Assembly: GCF_000786655.1 (NCBI RefSeq)
Contig: NZ_JROM01000058.1
Location: 62,001-126,000 of the forward strand
DNA: 64,000 nt
Origin: Kocuria marina
GTDB lineage: Bacteria > Actinomycetota > Actinomycetes > Actinomycetales > Micrococcaceae
Direction of reading: 5' to 3'
The notes beneath the pieces were generated by a model. The model was not told the DNA's origin. It worked only from the letters and a program-made list of their open reading frames with translations, and made no database searches. Positions 1-9,103 of the stretch are shown here, in pieces. Made by a program: the position numbers and the translations under genes. Positions within the stretch are counted from its first letter, which is position 1. Each line of letters begins with the position of its first letter.

Positions 1-516
1 GACCACGCGGTGCTCCCGCATGAGTCGGCGGAAGGGTTCGGTCCCGAACACGGTGTAGTCCGGCCCGGACCGCGGTGGTTCCGGCAGCAGGCCGTGGCGC
101 ACCGCGAGTGTCTCGGCGAACTGCAGGACCTCGTGCACCCCGCCGCGGGCCTTGATGGAACCGCTCACGGGGAGGATGTCGTCACGTTTGAGCAGGACCC
201 GCCCCACCCCGACATCCTCAATGCGCTGCCATTCGCGGGCCTCGTCCAATGGCGACTCGATGAGCCCCCGCGCGGGCGCGGTCTCGGGGAAGGTCGCCGC
301 AATCCAGGGCCGGAACCGCTCGAGGCGCGCCGCGGCGTCGTCGACCAAGGCCGGGTCCACCCCGGAAGCCGCCAGCCCCCGGGCGCTGTCCACCGCGGGA
401 TTCCACCATGTCAGGGGTTCCTCCCGGGCCAGCCGGGACAGCACGGGATCCGACGCACCCCTTGACCCGTGCTGCCTCGGCGGCTCCGCGGTGGGTTCAA
501 TCTCCGGCGTATCCAT
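1..516 (-). CDS. dsdA: D-serine dehydratase (D-serine ammonia-lyase), 5' part only
   Basis: PLP enzyme that deaminates D-serine to pyruvate and ammonia in the cytoplasm. The gene runs off the left edge; 172 codons of an expected 440 or so are present, from the ATG at 516. The segment RVLLKRDDILPVSGSIKARG (about residues 106-125) is the DsdA hallmark: KRDD followed by the SGSIKARGG loop whose lysine (about K122) binds PLP. The preceding PARGLIESPL is also typical of DsdA. It reads away from the downstream shikimate operon end with only about 45 bp between, and no partner gene (transporter or regulator) is visible on this side. The ribosome binding site is weak. Family assignment is secure; substrate is by homology. 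Confidence 0.88.
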   Translation of the reverse strand, partial: MDTPEIEPTAEPPRQHGSRGASDPVLSRLAREEPLTWWNPAVDSARGLAASGVDPALVDDAAARLERFRPWIAATFPETAPARGLIESPLDEAREWQRIEDVGVGRVLLKRDDILPVSGSIKARGGVHEVLQFAETLAVRHGLLPEPPRSGPDYTVFGTEPFRRLMREHRVV

Positions 517-561
517 GGCCCCATCATGGCGCGGCATGCTCTCACAGGCCACCGACCGGGC

Positions 562-2418
562 TCAGCCCCCGAACTCCCGGTACTGCGCGGCCAACCGGAC
601 GGGAGCATTGGGGGCGCCGAAGCCCTCGTAGCCGCCGCGGCGTTCCACGACCTCCACGAACACCTCGCCCAGCGTGGCCGTGTAGAAGTGCAGGAACTCC
701 CCGTGCTCGTCCCGGTCGTAGAGCAGCCCGTGGGATTCGAGCTCGGCCACGAACTCAGGATCCAGGTCGAAGCGGGCCACGAGGTCCTCGTAGTAGTTGC
801 GCGGCACGGGCAGGAAGGCGAGCCCGCGGCGTCGTGCCCGGCGTGCCACCGCGACGACGTCCGAGCACGCGAGCGCCACGTGCTCCGGGTAGGCCGCGCC
901 CGTGAAGGCGCCCTGCTCCGCGGCCATGGGCGCCACGTTGAGGGGGATCCGCACGGTGTTGCCCTCCGAGCGCATGACCTGCGAGCGCACGAGTCCGGAC
1001 GGCCCCGCGACCTCTTGCGAGGACGTGGGATGCAGGTTCAGCAGGGACGTCAGGAACAGCACCGCCTCGTCGTAGTGCTGCCACGGCTGGGCCAGGTTCA
1101 CGTGGTCCACGCCCGTGATCAGGGCGCCCGACGCCGCGTCGTCCTGGTCCGCGCCGAACTCCCCGAGCCACGGGGGCACCCCATGGTTGCCGTGCGGGCC
1201 GAAGAATAACTCCGTCCCGTCCGGCGCGAGCACGCCGTGCAGCACGGTCTCGTCCGGCTGCTGGGCGCGATCCACGGCCCGGGCGAGCAGGCGTTCCGCG
1301 CGGTACGCGGCGAGGTCGGGATCCGCGACCTGGAAGCCGAGGGCCGCGAGCCGCGTGGGCTGCACGGTGGCCCCCGGGTCCTCCGAGACCACGATCCGCA
1401 CCGGCCCCTGCGTCCACGCCTGGACCGAGTCCTTGGAGCGGTGGTGCCCGGCCAGGGAGAACCCCAGCTGATGTAGCAACCGGGTCACGCGCCCGAGCTC
1501 CCGGGTGTGCAGCTCCACGAAGTCCCAGTCGTCGGGGGTCTGCGGAGCGGGCAGATCGGTGAGCACGAGCGGCTCGCGCTCGGGTTCCCCGCCGGCGTCG
1601 CGCACGGCGTCCGCGGTCTGGTCCTCGAGCCAGCGCAGGGACCGCAACCCGTCCACGGCCGTGCGGTAGACGTCCGCCTGCCGGAACGAGTCGTTGAAGA
1701 TCTCCAGGGACACGGGCCCGGCGTACCCGCACTCGTGCAGGCGGCCCAGCAGGTCCACCAGGTCGAAGTCCCCCTCACCCGGGAAGACCCGGTGGTGGCG
1801 CGACCACGAGAGCACGTCCTGTTGGAGCAGGGGCGCGTCCGCGAGCTGCACGAAGAAGATCTTGTCCGGGTCGCACTTTTCCACCCCGGCCACGGTGTCC
1901 CCGCGGGAGAAGATGTGGAAGCTGTCCAGGCACGTCCCGACCCGGGGGTGGTCCGCGAGTTCCACGATCCGGTGTGCGTGGCGCCAGTCGTTGACGTGCG
2001 CGCCCCACGCGAGAGCCTCGTAGGCCAGGTCGATCCCGTATTCGTCGGCGACGTCGCCCGCGGTCCGCAGCTGCTCAGCGATCGCCTGGTCGTCGTCCAG
2101 AACACCGGTAGCCACGTTCGAGCACACGAGCAGCACCGTGGTGCCCAGCCGGTTCATGAGTTCGCACTTGGCGCGCAGTCGGCGCAGGGAATCCGGGAAC
2201 GCCTCCGGGGCCACCTCCACGCCGTCGCGGAACGGCTGGTACATGTCCAGGGAGAGCCCCAGCTCCGCGGCGAGCTCCCGAAGTTGTTCGGGCGACGACG
2301 GCGAGACCACCAGGTCCGGCTCGAAGACCTCGATCCCGTCGAACCCTGCCGAGGCGGCGGCCCGCATCTTCTCCTCGAGGGTTCCGGACAGGCACACCGT
2401 GGCGATACTGGTCCTCAC
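562..2418 (-). CDS. qsuB: 3-dehydroshikimate dehydratase with fused HPPD-like domain
   Basis: Converts 3-dehydroshikimate to protocatechuate, the ring-forming step of quinate/shikimate catabolism. The protein is 618 residues, the size recalled for C. glutamicum QsuB. Residues 1-270 form a sugar-phosphate-isomerase-type TIM barrel with the expected metal ligands E134 (YEALAWG), D165 and H168 (LDSFHIF), Q191 and E239 (SLEIFND). Residues about 285-615 form a tandem VOC/HPPD-like region (DHVNL near 440, HVALACSD near 515), whose role in this family is unclear. The GTG start at 2418 overlaps the dehydrogenase stop by 4 bp, so the two are translationally coupled. Protocatechuate ring-cleavage genes are not in the window. 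Confidence 0.92.
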   Translation of the reverse strand: MRTSIATVCLSGTLEEKMRAAASAGFDGIEVFEPDLVVSPSSPEQLRELAAELGLSLDMYQPFRDGVEVAPEAFPDSLRRLRAKCELMNRLGTTVLLVCSNVATGVLDDDQAIAEQLRTAGDVADEYGIDLAYEALAWGAHVNDWRHAHRIVELADHPRVGTCLDSFHIFSRGDTVAGVEKCDPDKIFFVQLADAPLLQQDVLSWSRHHRVFPGEGDFDLVDLLGRLHECGYAGPVSLEIFNDSFRQADVYRTAVDGLRSLRWLEDQTADAVRDAGGEPEREPLVLTDLPAPQTPDDWDFVELHTRELGRVTRLLHQLGFSLAGHHRSKDSVQAWTQGPVRIVVSEDPGATVQPTRLAALGFQVADPDLAAYRAERLLARAVDRAQQPDETVLHGVLAPDGTELFFGPHGNHGVPPWLGEFGADQDDAASGALITGVDHVNLAQPWQHYDEAVLFLTSLLNLHPTSSQEVAGPSGLVRSQVMRSEGNTVRIPLNVAPMAAEQGAFTGAAYPEHVALACSDVVAVARRARRRGLAFLPVPRNYYEDLVARFDLDPEFVAELESHGLLYDRDEHGEFLHFYTATLGEVFVEVVERRGGYEGFGAPNAPVRLAAQYREFGG

Positions 2419-3356
2419 AGGGAGCCCTCCTGGATCTCATGGCTCTCGTCGCCGCTGGGGGCGGACGCGGGAACGGCAACGGGGTCGTCGCCCTGGCCGG
2501 TGAGCTCCAGGAAGTGCCGGCGCATGCGGGCACTGTCCGGGGCGACCCCCGTGATTAATGCAAACGCATCCACTGCTTGCCCCACGGCCATGTGTCCACC
2601 GTCCAGCACCGAGCACCCGAGAGCCCGCGCCGCCCGTACCAGGGGCGTCTCGAGCGGAAGGTAGATCACGTCCGCGACCCAGTGCTCCGGTCGCAACAGA
2701 CCCACGTCGAAAGGCGTCCCGGGGTGATGGTGCATCCCCACCGGGGTCGCGTTGACCACGCCGTCGGCCGCCGCGATGTGCTCCGTGGCCCGTTCGGCCG
2801 TGACGGCTTCCACCACCGCGTCCGGGTAGCGGGCGGCGAGTTCGCTCGCTCGCTCAGCGGCGCGGGCCACGTCCACGTCCACGAGACACAGCCGCTGCGC
2901 ACCCAGGGACAGCAGGGCCTCGGCCACCGCGGACCCCGCCCCGCCGGAACCGAACTGCACCACGGACCCCACGGTCACGCCGGGCAGACCGTGCCCGAAT
3001 CCGGTGGTGAACCCCGAGCAGTCCGTGTTGTACCCGATGAACTTTCCTTCCCGGATGAGCACCGTGTTCACGGCCTGGATGGCCTCGGCGCGCGGATCGA
3101 TCTCGTCCAGGTGCTCGAGCACGAGCTGCTTGCACGGGTGCGTGATGTTGAAGGCGTTGAACCCCAGATCACGCCCGGCCCGCAAGAGGTCCCCCACGCT
3201 CGTGCCGGGGCGTCCGATCACCCCCAGGTCCACGGGGCGGTAGAGGTAGCGCAGACCGTGCCGGTCCGCTTCGGCCTCGTGCATAGGCGGGGTGAGGCTC
3301 TGGGTGATGCCGTCGCCGATCAAACCCACCAGGTAGGACTCGTTGCGAGTGGACAT
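2415..3356 (-). CDS. qsuD: Shikimate/quinate 5-dehydrogenase
   Basis: NAD(P)-dependent oxidation of shikimate (and possibly quinate) to the 3-dehydro compound; 313 residues, slightly longer than biosynthetic AroE. The catalytic lysine is in ITHPCKQ (K76) and the substrate aspartate in YNTDCSGF (D112); a Rossmann glycine motif GSGGAGSAVAE follows at about 138. The ATG at 3356 has a strong GGAAGGAG site. It lies directly upstream of and overlaps the dehydroshikimate dehydratase and is downstream of the IclR gene on the same strand, which marks it as the catabolic rather than the biosynthetic enzyme. No 3-dehydroquinate dehydratase is present, so shikimate is the likelier substrate. That last point is inference. 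Confidence 0.88.
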   Translation of the reverse strand: MSTRNESYLVGLIGDGITQSLTPPMHEAEADRHGLRYLYRPVDLGVIGRPGTSVGDLLRAGRDLGFNAFNITHPCKQLVLEHLDEIDPRAEAIQAVNTVLIREGKFIGYNTDCSGFTTGFGHGLPGVTVGSVVQFGSGGAGSAVAEALLSLGAQRLCLVDVDVARAAERASELAARYPDAVVEAVTAERATEHIAAADGVVNATPVGMHHHPGTPFDVGLLRPEHWVADVIYLPLETPLVRAARALGCSVLDGGHMAVGQAVDAFALITGVAPDSARMRRHFLELTGQGDDPVAVPASAPSGDESHEIQEGSL

Positions 3357-3430
3357 GGGACTCCTTCCGGGGAGTGTGTGCCGTGGTCAAGAGGTGCGAA
3401 TTCAGGGCCCGGGGAGCCCGGACCCGAACA

Positions 3431-4345
3431 TCAGCTGCGCTGCGGAAGCACCACCGCGAGTCGGTCCGCGGCCTCCCGCAACAGGGGGACGTTCTGGATG
3501 AGCTCAGTGGGATCGCACCGGTGTACGGGCGCGGCGAGCGCGAGCGCCGCCTGGAGGGGAGCACCTGGGGACATAACGGGCACGGCCAGGGCGGCCATAC
3601 CGTCGTCGTGCTCCTGGTCCTGTAGGGCCCACCCCTGATCCCGGACCTGCGTGAGGATCGCGCGCAAGCGCTCGCGGTCGGTGAGCGAGCGCTCCGTGCG
3701 CGTGCTTAGGTCGAGGGACGCCACGAGGTCCTCGCGGACGTCCGGTGCGGTGAAAGCCAGCAGCACCCGGCCGAGTGCGGAGGTGTGCAGCTCCCCCCGG
3801 TCCCCCGGGTCCGTGGTGATGCGGTGGTGCGGGCCGTCCACGGTGTGCACGGTGAGGAAACGGTCCCCGTCCAGCACGGCCAGCAGACAGCTCTCACCGG
3901 TCGCCTCCACGACCTCCCGCATGACGGGCAGTGCGGTGCCGGCGTAACCCCTGGCCGTGGCCGCCTTCTGTCCCATCGCGAAGAGCAGCAGACCCAACCG
4001 GTACTGCTTGGTCGCGGGCTCGTACTCCGCGTACCCGGCGTCCACGAGGGTGCTCAGCAAGCGGTAACACGTGCTGAACGCGTAGCCGGAGTCCGCCACG
4101 AGTTGCCCGGCGGTCGCCCCGTGGGGGTACTCGGCCAGCATCTCGAGCAGCGCGAGCCCCTTGCGCACGGTTCCCGAACGGTCAGCGGCCCGGGACCGGC
4201 TACCGGCCCCACCCTCCCCGGACTCCCGGCCCGGTTTTCGGTCGCCTTCTCGCTCCGGTTCCCGGCCGGATTCCTGCTCCGGCTCCTGGGCCGGTTCCTG
4301 GGCCACCGACGCCGCGACGCGCGGCTGCGATGCGTTGGGGCTCAC
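3431..4345 (-). CDS. IclR-family regulator of the shikimate cluster
   Basis: Predicted DNA-binding regulator, 304 residues. It has a low-complexity Glu/Pro/Arg-rich leader (about 1-50), a winged HTH (about 55-115, VRKGLALLEMLAEYPHG onwards) and an IclR effector-binding domain (about 125-300). Among possible starts, GTG at 4345 is preferred because AGGAG lies six bases upstream; a TTG two codons earlier abuts it. The gene heads the dehydrogenase-dehydratase operon and is divergent from the transporter at 4493, so it probably controls both units and responds to shikimate or a derivative. C. glutamicum uses a LysR protein (QsuR) for this task, so the regulator type differs here. Confidence 0.85.
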   Translation of the reverse strand: MSPNASQPRVAASVAQEPAQEPEQESGREPEREGDRKPGRESGEGGAGSRSRAADRSGTVRKGLALLEMLAEYPHGATAGQLVADSGYAFSTCYRLLSTLVDAGYAEYEPATKQYRLGLLLFAMGQKAATARGYAGTALPVMREVVEATGESCLLAVLDGDRFLTVHTVDGPHHRITTDPGDRGELHTSALGRVLLAFTAPDVREDLVASLDLSTRTERSLTDRERLRAILTQVRDQGWALQDQEHDDGMAALAVPVMSPGAPLQAALALAAPVHRCDPTELIQNVPLLREAADRLAVVLPQRS

Positions 4346-4380
4346 ACTCAACTCCTGATTCGCTAACGGGCATTTTTCTC

Positions 4381-4460
4381 GACCACTTGACGAACAGTGT
4401 GACCCACACCATTCTTGGTTTCAAGTATTCGGAAGTGATTTTCATTATTTGGCAATCGCT
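4381..4460. promoter_or_regulatory. Divergent promoter/operator region, shikimate cluster
   Basis: AT-richer stretch between the IclR gene and the transporter. A plus-strand TTGACG (4387-4392), 17 bases, then CATTCT (4410-4415) forms a plausible weak promoter for the transporter. No perfect palindrome stands out for the IclR operator. Confidence 0.4.
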
Positions 4461-4492
4461 CACGCGATGACGCCCCACGGAAGGACCCGCTC

Positions 4493-5944
4493 ATGAGCAC
4501 GACCCCAGGACCGGATCAGCCGATCCACCCGCCGGCCCCGGCGGCGTCGGCGTCGTCGGGACAACTGACCGACGCACGCCCCGAGAACGTCAAGACCCCC
4601 AAGAAGGCGGCGCTGGCCAGCTGGATCGGCTCCGCGCTCGAGTACTACGACTTCGCGGTGTACGGCACCGCGGCGGCGCTCGTGCTCAACCACTTGTTCT
4701 TCCCCAAGGACGCGTCCCCGGGTGTGGCCATCCTGTTGGCCATGGGCACCGTGGGCGTGGCCTACGTGGTGCGGCCGCTGGGGGCGCTCATCATGGGCCC
4801 GCTCGGTGACCGGATGGGACGCAAGTTCGTCCTGATGCTGACCCTTTTCATGATGGGTGGCGCCACGTTCCTGGTCGGGTGCCTGCCCACGTACGACCAG
4901 GTGGGCCTGTTGGCACCCGCCCTGCTCGTGCTGTGCCGCGTGATCCAGGGCCTGTCCGCCTCGGGTGAGCAGGCCAGTGCCATCTCGGTGTCCCTGGAGC
5001 ACGCCGACGACCGCCACCGTGCGTTCACCACCTCGTGGACCCTGCAGGGGACGCAGTTCGGCACCCTGCTGGCCACCGCCGTGTTCATCCCGTTCACCCT
5101 GCTGCTGAGCGAGGAGCAGCTGTTCAGCTGGGGCTGGCGCGTCCCGTTCTGGATCTCCGCCGTGGTGGTCCTGGTCGCCTACCTGATCCGCCGCCACCTG
5201 GAGGAGCCGCCCGCCTTCGAGGACGCCCAGGCCGAGACCCCCGGCGAGAAGCCCGCGACCCCGCTGGCCCTGATGCTCAAGTACCACAAGGCCGCCGTGA
5301 TCCGGATCGCCGCCGCCGCGCTGATCAACACCGTCAACGTGGTGTTCCTGGTGTGGTCCCTGTCCTTCGCGACCTCGGTCGTGGGCCTGGAACGCTCCAC
5401 CATGCTGTGGGTGTCCGTGCTCGCCAACTTCGTGGCCCTGTTCACCATCCCTGCGTGGGCGCTGCTCGCGGACCGGGTGGGCCGCAAGCCCATCTTCGTG
5501 ATGGGTGTGATCGGTTCCTCGCTGCTCATGTTCCCCTATCTGGGCGCGGTGTCCTCCGGTAACTGGGTCCTGATCTTCCTCCTGGGTGCGGTGCTCTCCG
5601 GCGTGTTCTACTCCATGGCCAACGGCATCTGGCCGTCCTTCTACGCCGAGATGTTCCCCACCCGGGTGCGCGTCTCCGGGCTCGCGCTGGGCACGCAGAT
5701 CGGCTTCGCGATCTCCGGCGGCGTGACCCCCTTCCTGGCCACCGCCGTGGCCGGCGCCGAGGGCGACGCCTGGCTCAACGTGGCGCTCGTGGTCTGCGCC
5801 GCCGGTCTGATCTCGGTGATCGCCGCACTCACGGCCAAGGAGACCAAGTCCCGTTCGCTGCGCAACATCGACGACCTGCACACCAGCCGCACGGAGGCTC
5901 TCGAGGTCGTGGCACTGGACAAGCGCAACGCCGCGGGCCGCTGA
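4493..5944 (+). CDS. MHS-family MFS transporter, probable shikimate importer
   Basis: Twelve-helix major facilitator of the metabolite:H+ symporter type, 483 residues, with a 35-residue Pro/Ala-rich cytoplasmic leader. Seen: the SALEYYDFAVYGTAA first helix, RPLGALIMGPLGDRMGRK loop 2-3 motif (about 100-118), the LCRVIQGLSASGEQ helix 4 motif, and a repeated DRVGRKPIF in the second half. It begins with AAGGA at good spacing before the ATG. Divergence from the IclR gene and the catabolic operon indicates uptake of shikimate, quinate or a related hydroaromatic acid; ShiA and QsuA belong to related groups. It ends at a hairpin terminator. Confidence 0.82.
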   Translation: MSTTPGPDQPIHPPAPAASASSGQLTDARPENVKTPKKAALASWIGSALEYYDFAVYGTAAALVLNHLFFPKDASPGVAILLAMGTVGVAYVVRPLGALIMGPLGDRMGRKFVLMLTLFMMGGATFLVGCLPTYDQVGLLAPALLVLCRVIQGLSASGEQASAISVSLEHADDRHRAFTTSWTLQGTQFGTLLATAVFIPFTLLLSEEQLFSWGWRVPFWISAVVVLVAYLIRRHLEEPPAFEDAQAETPGEKPATPLALMLKYHKAAVIRIAAAALINTVNVVFLVWSLSFATSVVGLERSTMLWVSVLANFVALFTIPAWALLADRVGRKPIFVMGVIGSSLLMFPYLGAVSSGNWVLIFLLGAVLSGVFYSMANGIWPSFYAEMFPTRVRVSGLALGTQIGFAISGGVTPFLATAVAGAEGDAWLNVALVVCAAGLISVIAALTAKETKSRSLRNIDDLHTSRTEALEVVALDKRNAAGR

Positions 5945-5977
5945 TTCCGGGCTCTGGTCATCGCACTGCCATTCCGT

Positions 5978-6014
5978 GGAAGGCGCGGTCGGGAGCTCCC
6001 CGGTCGCGCCTTCC
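5978..6014. terminator. Hairpin terminator between convergent transporters
   Basis: GGAAGGCGCG (5978-5987) pairs with CGCGCCTTCC (6005-6014); the interior CGGGAG/CTCCCCG can pair further. It lies between two convergent genes and may serve both; there is no clear T-run. Confidence 0.65.
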
Positions 6015-6103
6015 GTCTGCCCGCCGTCAGGTGCGGCGGGTCGCGGAGGCTGCGCAGCGTCGTCGTCCGAGCACGGGGACGACGACGCCGCGCGGCCCCG
6101 TCC

Positions 6104-7345
6104 TCAGACGTCCCGGCGGCGTCCGGGCGGGCGGGTCGCGTGGATGGCGACCGAGACCAGCAGGGCGGCCACCCCGGCCCCGAGGGTGAGCAGGAACCCG
6201 TGCCGCGGCACGACCGACAGGACCCCGCCCAGTGCCGAGCCGAAGGAGACCCCCAGGACCAGGCAGGTCGTGAGCATGGTCATGACGCTCGCGATCCGGT
6301 GGGACGGGGCCACACGCTCACCGCGCGTGTAGGCGCTGACCAGGATGGAGCCGACGCCCAGGCCGATCACCGTGAACAGCAGCGCCAGACCCACCGAGCC
6401 GGGGACCGGCAGCAGCAGGACGGACACCAGCACCACGAGAAGTGCTCCGCCGGCCACGCGCCATGCGAGCGGCACGCGCTCCGGGAACCGGGACACCAGC
6501 ACGCTCGCCACGGCGCTGCCCACCCCCATGAAGCCGTAGATGATGCCCGTGTAGGCATCGGTCCCTCGGGCCGCGTTGATCGCGGTGAGTGCGGTCTGCG
6601 TGGAGCCGAAGACCGTGCCCACGCACAGGCACGCGAGCATGGGCGGGAGGACGGCCTTCAGGCGGATCCGTGGGGCGGTGCCGTCGGTGGGGCTGGGCGT
6701 CTGCGCGTCCACCCTCATGCCGCGGCGACTCACCAGGTAGGCGATGAAGCACCCCTGACCCACCACGACCCACGCCATGAGCACCAAGAGCGCCGGATTC
6801 GGGCCGAGCACACCCACCAGGATCCCGGCGATCACGGGCCCCAGGATGAAGCTGATCTCGTCGCACGCGGTCTCGTACCCCAGAGCCTTGCCCACCAGGC
6901 CGGGGGTGTCCCGGCGCATGGCCAGGGCGGACCACCGGGCCCTCGCGATGGCTCCCACCTGGGGGTTCGCGGCGCCGACCACCGCGGCGCACACCAGGAT
7001 CAGTGACCGGGGCGCGTCGTGAAGGACCACGGCGAGCAACAATCCCATCCCGAGCAGTTGCACCGCGGTGGCCGCGAGCACCACGGGCAGGGGTCCGAAG
7101 CGATCCACCAACCGCCCGATCACGGGCGCGCCCACGGCGGAACCGAGTCCCGCGGCGGCCACGGTCATCCCCGCGAGCCCCAGGCCCAGACCGGCCCCGC
7201 TCACATACAGCAACAGACCCAATTGCACCGTGGCGGCGGGGAGCCTGCCCACCAGCGCGGTGATGAGGAAGGGCCATCCGCCCGCAGCTGAGAGGGACGG
7301 TGAGTCCCGGGCGGGTTCGGGGACGGCGGGTGGGCGAGTGCTCAC
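6104..7345 (-). CDS. MFS transporter, 12-helix exporter-like
   Basis: Membrane protein of 413 residues with about twelve hydrophobic helices and an MFS loop GRLVDRFGPLPVV near residue 75. GTG at 7345 is chosen because AGGAG lies seven bases upstream; longer versions lack a ribosome site. The central loop (about residues 205-225, RRGMRVDAQTPSPTDGT) is hydrophilic, as in two-lobed MFS proteins. It stands alone between a convergent transporter and divergent small genes. Substrate cannot be inferred; drug or metabolite efflux is the default for this group. Confidence 0.75.
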   Translation of the reverse strand: MSTRPPAVPEPARDSPSLSAAGGWPFLITALVGRLPAATVQLGLLLYVSGAGLGLGLAGMTVAAAGLGSAVGAPVIGRLVDRFGPLPVVLAATAVQLLGMGLLLAVVLHDAPRSLILVCAAVVGAANPQVGAIARARWSALAMRRDTPGLVGKALGYETACDEISFILGPVIAGILVGVLGPNPALLVLMAWVVVGQGCFIAYLVSRRGMRVDAQTPSPTDGTAPRIRLKAVLPPMLACLCVGTVFGSTQTALTAINAARGTDAYTGIIYGFMGVGSAVASVLVSRFPERVPLAWRVAGGALLVVLVSVLLLPVPGSVGLALLFTVIGLGVGSILVSAYTRGERVAPSHRIASVMTMLTTCLVLGVSFGSALGGVLSVVPRHGFLLTLGAGVAALLVSVAIHATRPPGRRRDV

Positions 7346-7535
7346 GGATTCTCCTGGGTACGACCGACGCCGCGCACCCGACCACACGCGCGGATAATCC
7401 CCTGACGACACCTCGATGCTACCCGGGGGCCGGATGGCTCCCGGCATCGTCGGGCTGTCTGCCGCCCGTTGAGTGACGGATGATGGTCACCACGCCGGGC
7501 CCCCGTCCATCGGCGCACCCCCGTGGAGCGAACCC

Positions 7536-7820
7536 GTGTCACAATGCCTCATGCCGATGCCCCGACAGGACTTCTGGGACGCCACACACGTCACCGACAC
7601 GGCGACGGTGTCCGAGGTCTTCATTCCCCTGGCCACCCTCGTGTATTGCCTCTTCTGGCTGGCGATCTGGTGGTGGTACCGGCGCAAGAACCGCCCGTTG
7701 TTCAGGACCGACGCCCCGCGCTGGATGGTCGGGGTTGCGTGCCTCCACATACCGGTCCTGGGAATCATCGCGCTCGTCTTCGCTTTCTGCGCCTTCATCC
7801 CCGGCGAGCTGTGGGGATGA
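7536..7820 (+). CDS. Small two-helix membrane protein, unknown function
   Basis: Ninety-four residues with two hydrophobic segments (about 30-50, VFIPLATLVYCLFWLAIWWW, and 68-90, VGVACLHIPVLGIIALVFAF) split by a basic RRKNRP loop. GTG at 7536 has GGAG seven bases upstream; an ATG at 7551 is the alternative. Not recognised as a named family. The following 105 bases up to the acetyltransferase hold nothing obvious. Confidence 0.5.
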   Translation: MSQCLMPMPRQDFWDATHVTDTATVSEVFIPLATLVYCLFWLAIWWWYRRKNRPLFRTDAPRWMVGVACLHIPVLGIIALVFAFCAFIPGELWG

Positions 7821-7925
7821 ATCGTCTACATGACGGCCCGTATCGCCGCTGTGATGTCGTGGGGTCCGGTCATGAGCCTCAGGGCAAGACTCACCTCTGA
7901 CGCCACCCCCGACGATTGATCCCTC

Positions 7926-8786
7926 ATGACCCACGGGCACGAGTGGTTGATCCGGACGGTCAGGGGTGACAGGCTCCCTCGCATGTCCCCGGACCATCTC
8001 TTGGCCATGTACGACTCCCAATTACGCGGAACAGCCGAAATGGCGGACGCCCCCGAGGTGACCACGATCGGTCCGTTGCTCGCCGCGACCTTCCCCGCGC
8101 GCAGGCGCGCCTTCGTGACGTATCCACCCTTCTCGATGGACGGTCCGGAGCTGGACCACCTCATCGAGACGGTTGTGGCCCGCTACTCGGCGGACCCACG
8201 TGTGGACAGCATCAAGTGGAAGACCCGCGATCATGACCCCCTGCCACACCTGCTGGACCGGCTCCGACATCACGGTTTCACCGTCGACGGTTCCGAGACG
8301 GTCCTGGCAGGAGATGTCGACGCCGCGATCGCCGCGGACCCGGGCGTGCCACCGCACTACTCCGTGGAACAAGCGGTGACGGAAGGAGCCATCAGGCAGG
8401 CGGAGAACCTCGCCGGCCGGGTGTTCCAGGACCCACCGGAACTCATCCGTCAGCAAGAGAATGAACTGATCGAGCGGTGGCACAGCGCCCCGGAATCCTT
8501 CGAGATGTGGGCCGTCCGTGACGACGAGGGTCGCGTGGTGTGTTCGGGCCGCATCGATTTCATCGACGGCACCGAATTCGCGGGGCTGTGGGGTGGCGCC
8601 TGCGAAGGGGACCACCGGGGCCGCGGTCTCTACCGCACCCTCGTGGCCCAGCGCGCCAGATCAGCCCAGGATCGAGGCAAGCGCTTCATCCAGGTCGACT
8701 GCACGGAGTATTCCCGACCCATCCTCGAACGCGCGGGTCTTACACCAATCACGTCGGTCACGGCCGCGACGTGGCACCGCGGGTGA
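7926..8786 (+). CDS. GNAT-family N-acetyltransferase
   Basis: A 286-residue protein whose C-terminal half (about 160-285) shows the GNAT fold: MWAVRDDEGRVVCSGRIDF (beta strands), GLWGGACEGDHRGRGLYRTLVAQRA (acetyl-CoA loop of the R/QxxGxG/A type near 235) and VDCTEYSRPILERAGLTP at the end. The N-terminal half is less conserved. It is monocistronic and the acceptor is unknown. Confidence 0.75.
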   Translation: MTHGHEWLIRTVRGDRLPRMSPDHLLAMYDSQLRGTAEMADAPEVTTIGPLLAATFPARRRAFVTYPPFSMDGPELDHLIETVVARYSADPRVDSIKWKTRDHDPLPHLLDRLRHHGFTVDGSETVLAGDVDAAIAADPGVPPHYSVEQAVTEGAIRQAENLAGRVFQDPPELIRQQENELIERWHSAPESFEMWAVRDDEGRVVCSGRIDFIDGTEFAGLWGGACEGDHRGRGLYRTLVAQRARSAQDRGKRFIQVDCTEYSRPILERAGLTPITSVTAATWHRG

Positions 8787-9103
8787 TTGCAGCGCAATCC
8801 GTAGAGCCCGAACGCCCGTTACTGCCGGTCAAGGGTCAGACATTGTTTCCAGTTGACGCAGCCAGGTAATGCGAAGTGGAGCAAAAGCAACATCAACCCC
8901 GCGAATCGACATTTACTCAGTTAAAGCAGGGGATCCGAATGCGCGGCCGGGCAATGTGGGAGTCACGCGGACGCAATGCGGTGAATATCCGCCCCAGCGT
9001 GGCCCCAGCGTGGCCCCGGCCTGCACACGGCGGCGCACGCACGGACAAATGCTCCGCACTGAAGGACGAAACGCAGGTCACACACGGGGTGGATAGTGGT
9101 GCC
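8787..9103. other. Intergenic region with repeat copy 1
   Basis: About 317 bases between the acetyltransferase and the GMC oxidoreductase. It holds the first copy of a 68-bp direct repeat (8868-8935) and a short duplication (CAGCGTGGCCCC twice, near 8994-9017). No convincing gene is seen. Confidence 0.6.
8868..8935 (+). repeat. 68-bp direct repeat, copy 1
   Basis: Begins AATGCGAAGTGGAGC and ends GGGGATC. It matches 10750-10818 except for two substitutions and one small indel near the end. It precedes the GMC oxidoreductase gene. A CCCC/GGGG pairing could close an internal loop in this copy. Confidence 0.9.

Noticed and set aside
4460-5881. A 473-codon minus-strand frame opposite the MHS transporter
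   Set aside because: His/Gln/Gly-rich shadow of the transporter with no domain; codon bias fits the plus strand.
8876-9103. A 76-residue N-terminal extension of the GMC oxidoreductase that includes the repeat
   Set aside because: GMC enzymes begin just before the GxGxxG flavin motif, which fits ATG 9104; the extension lacks family similarity.
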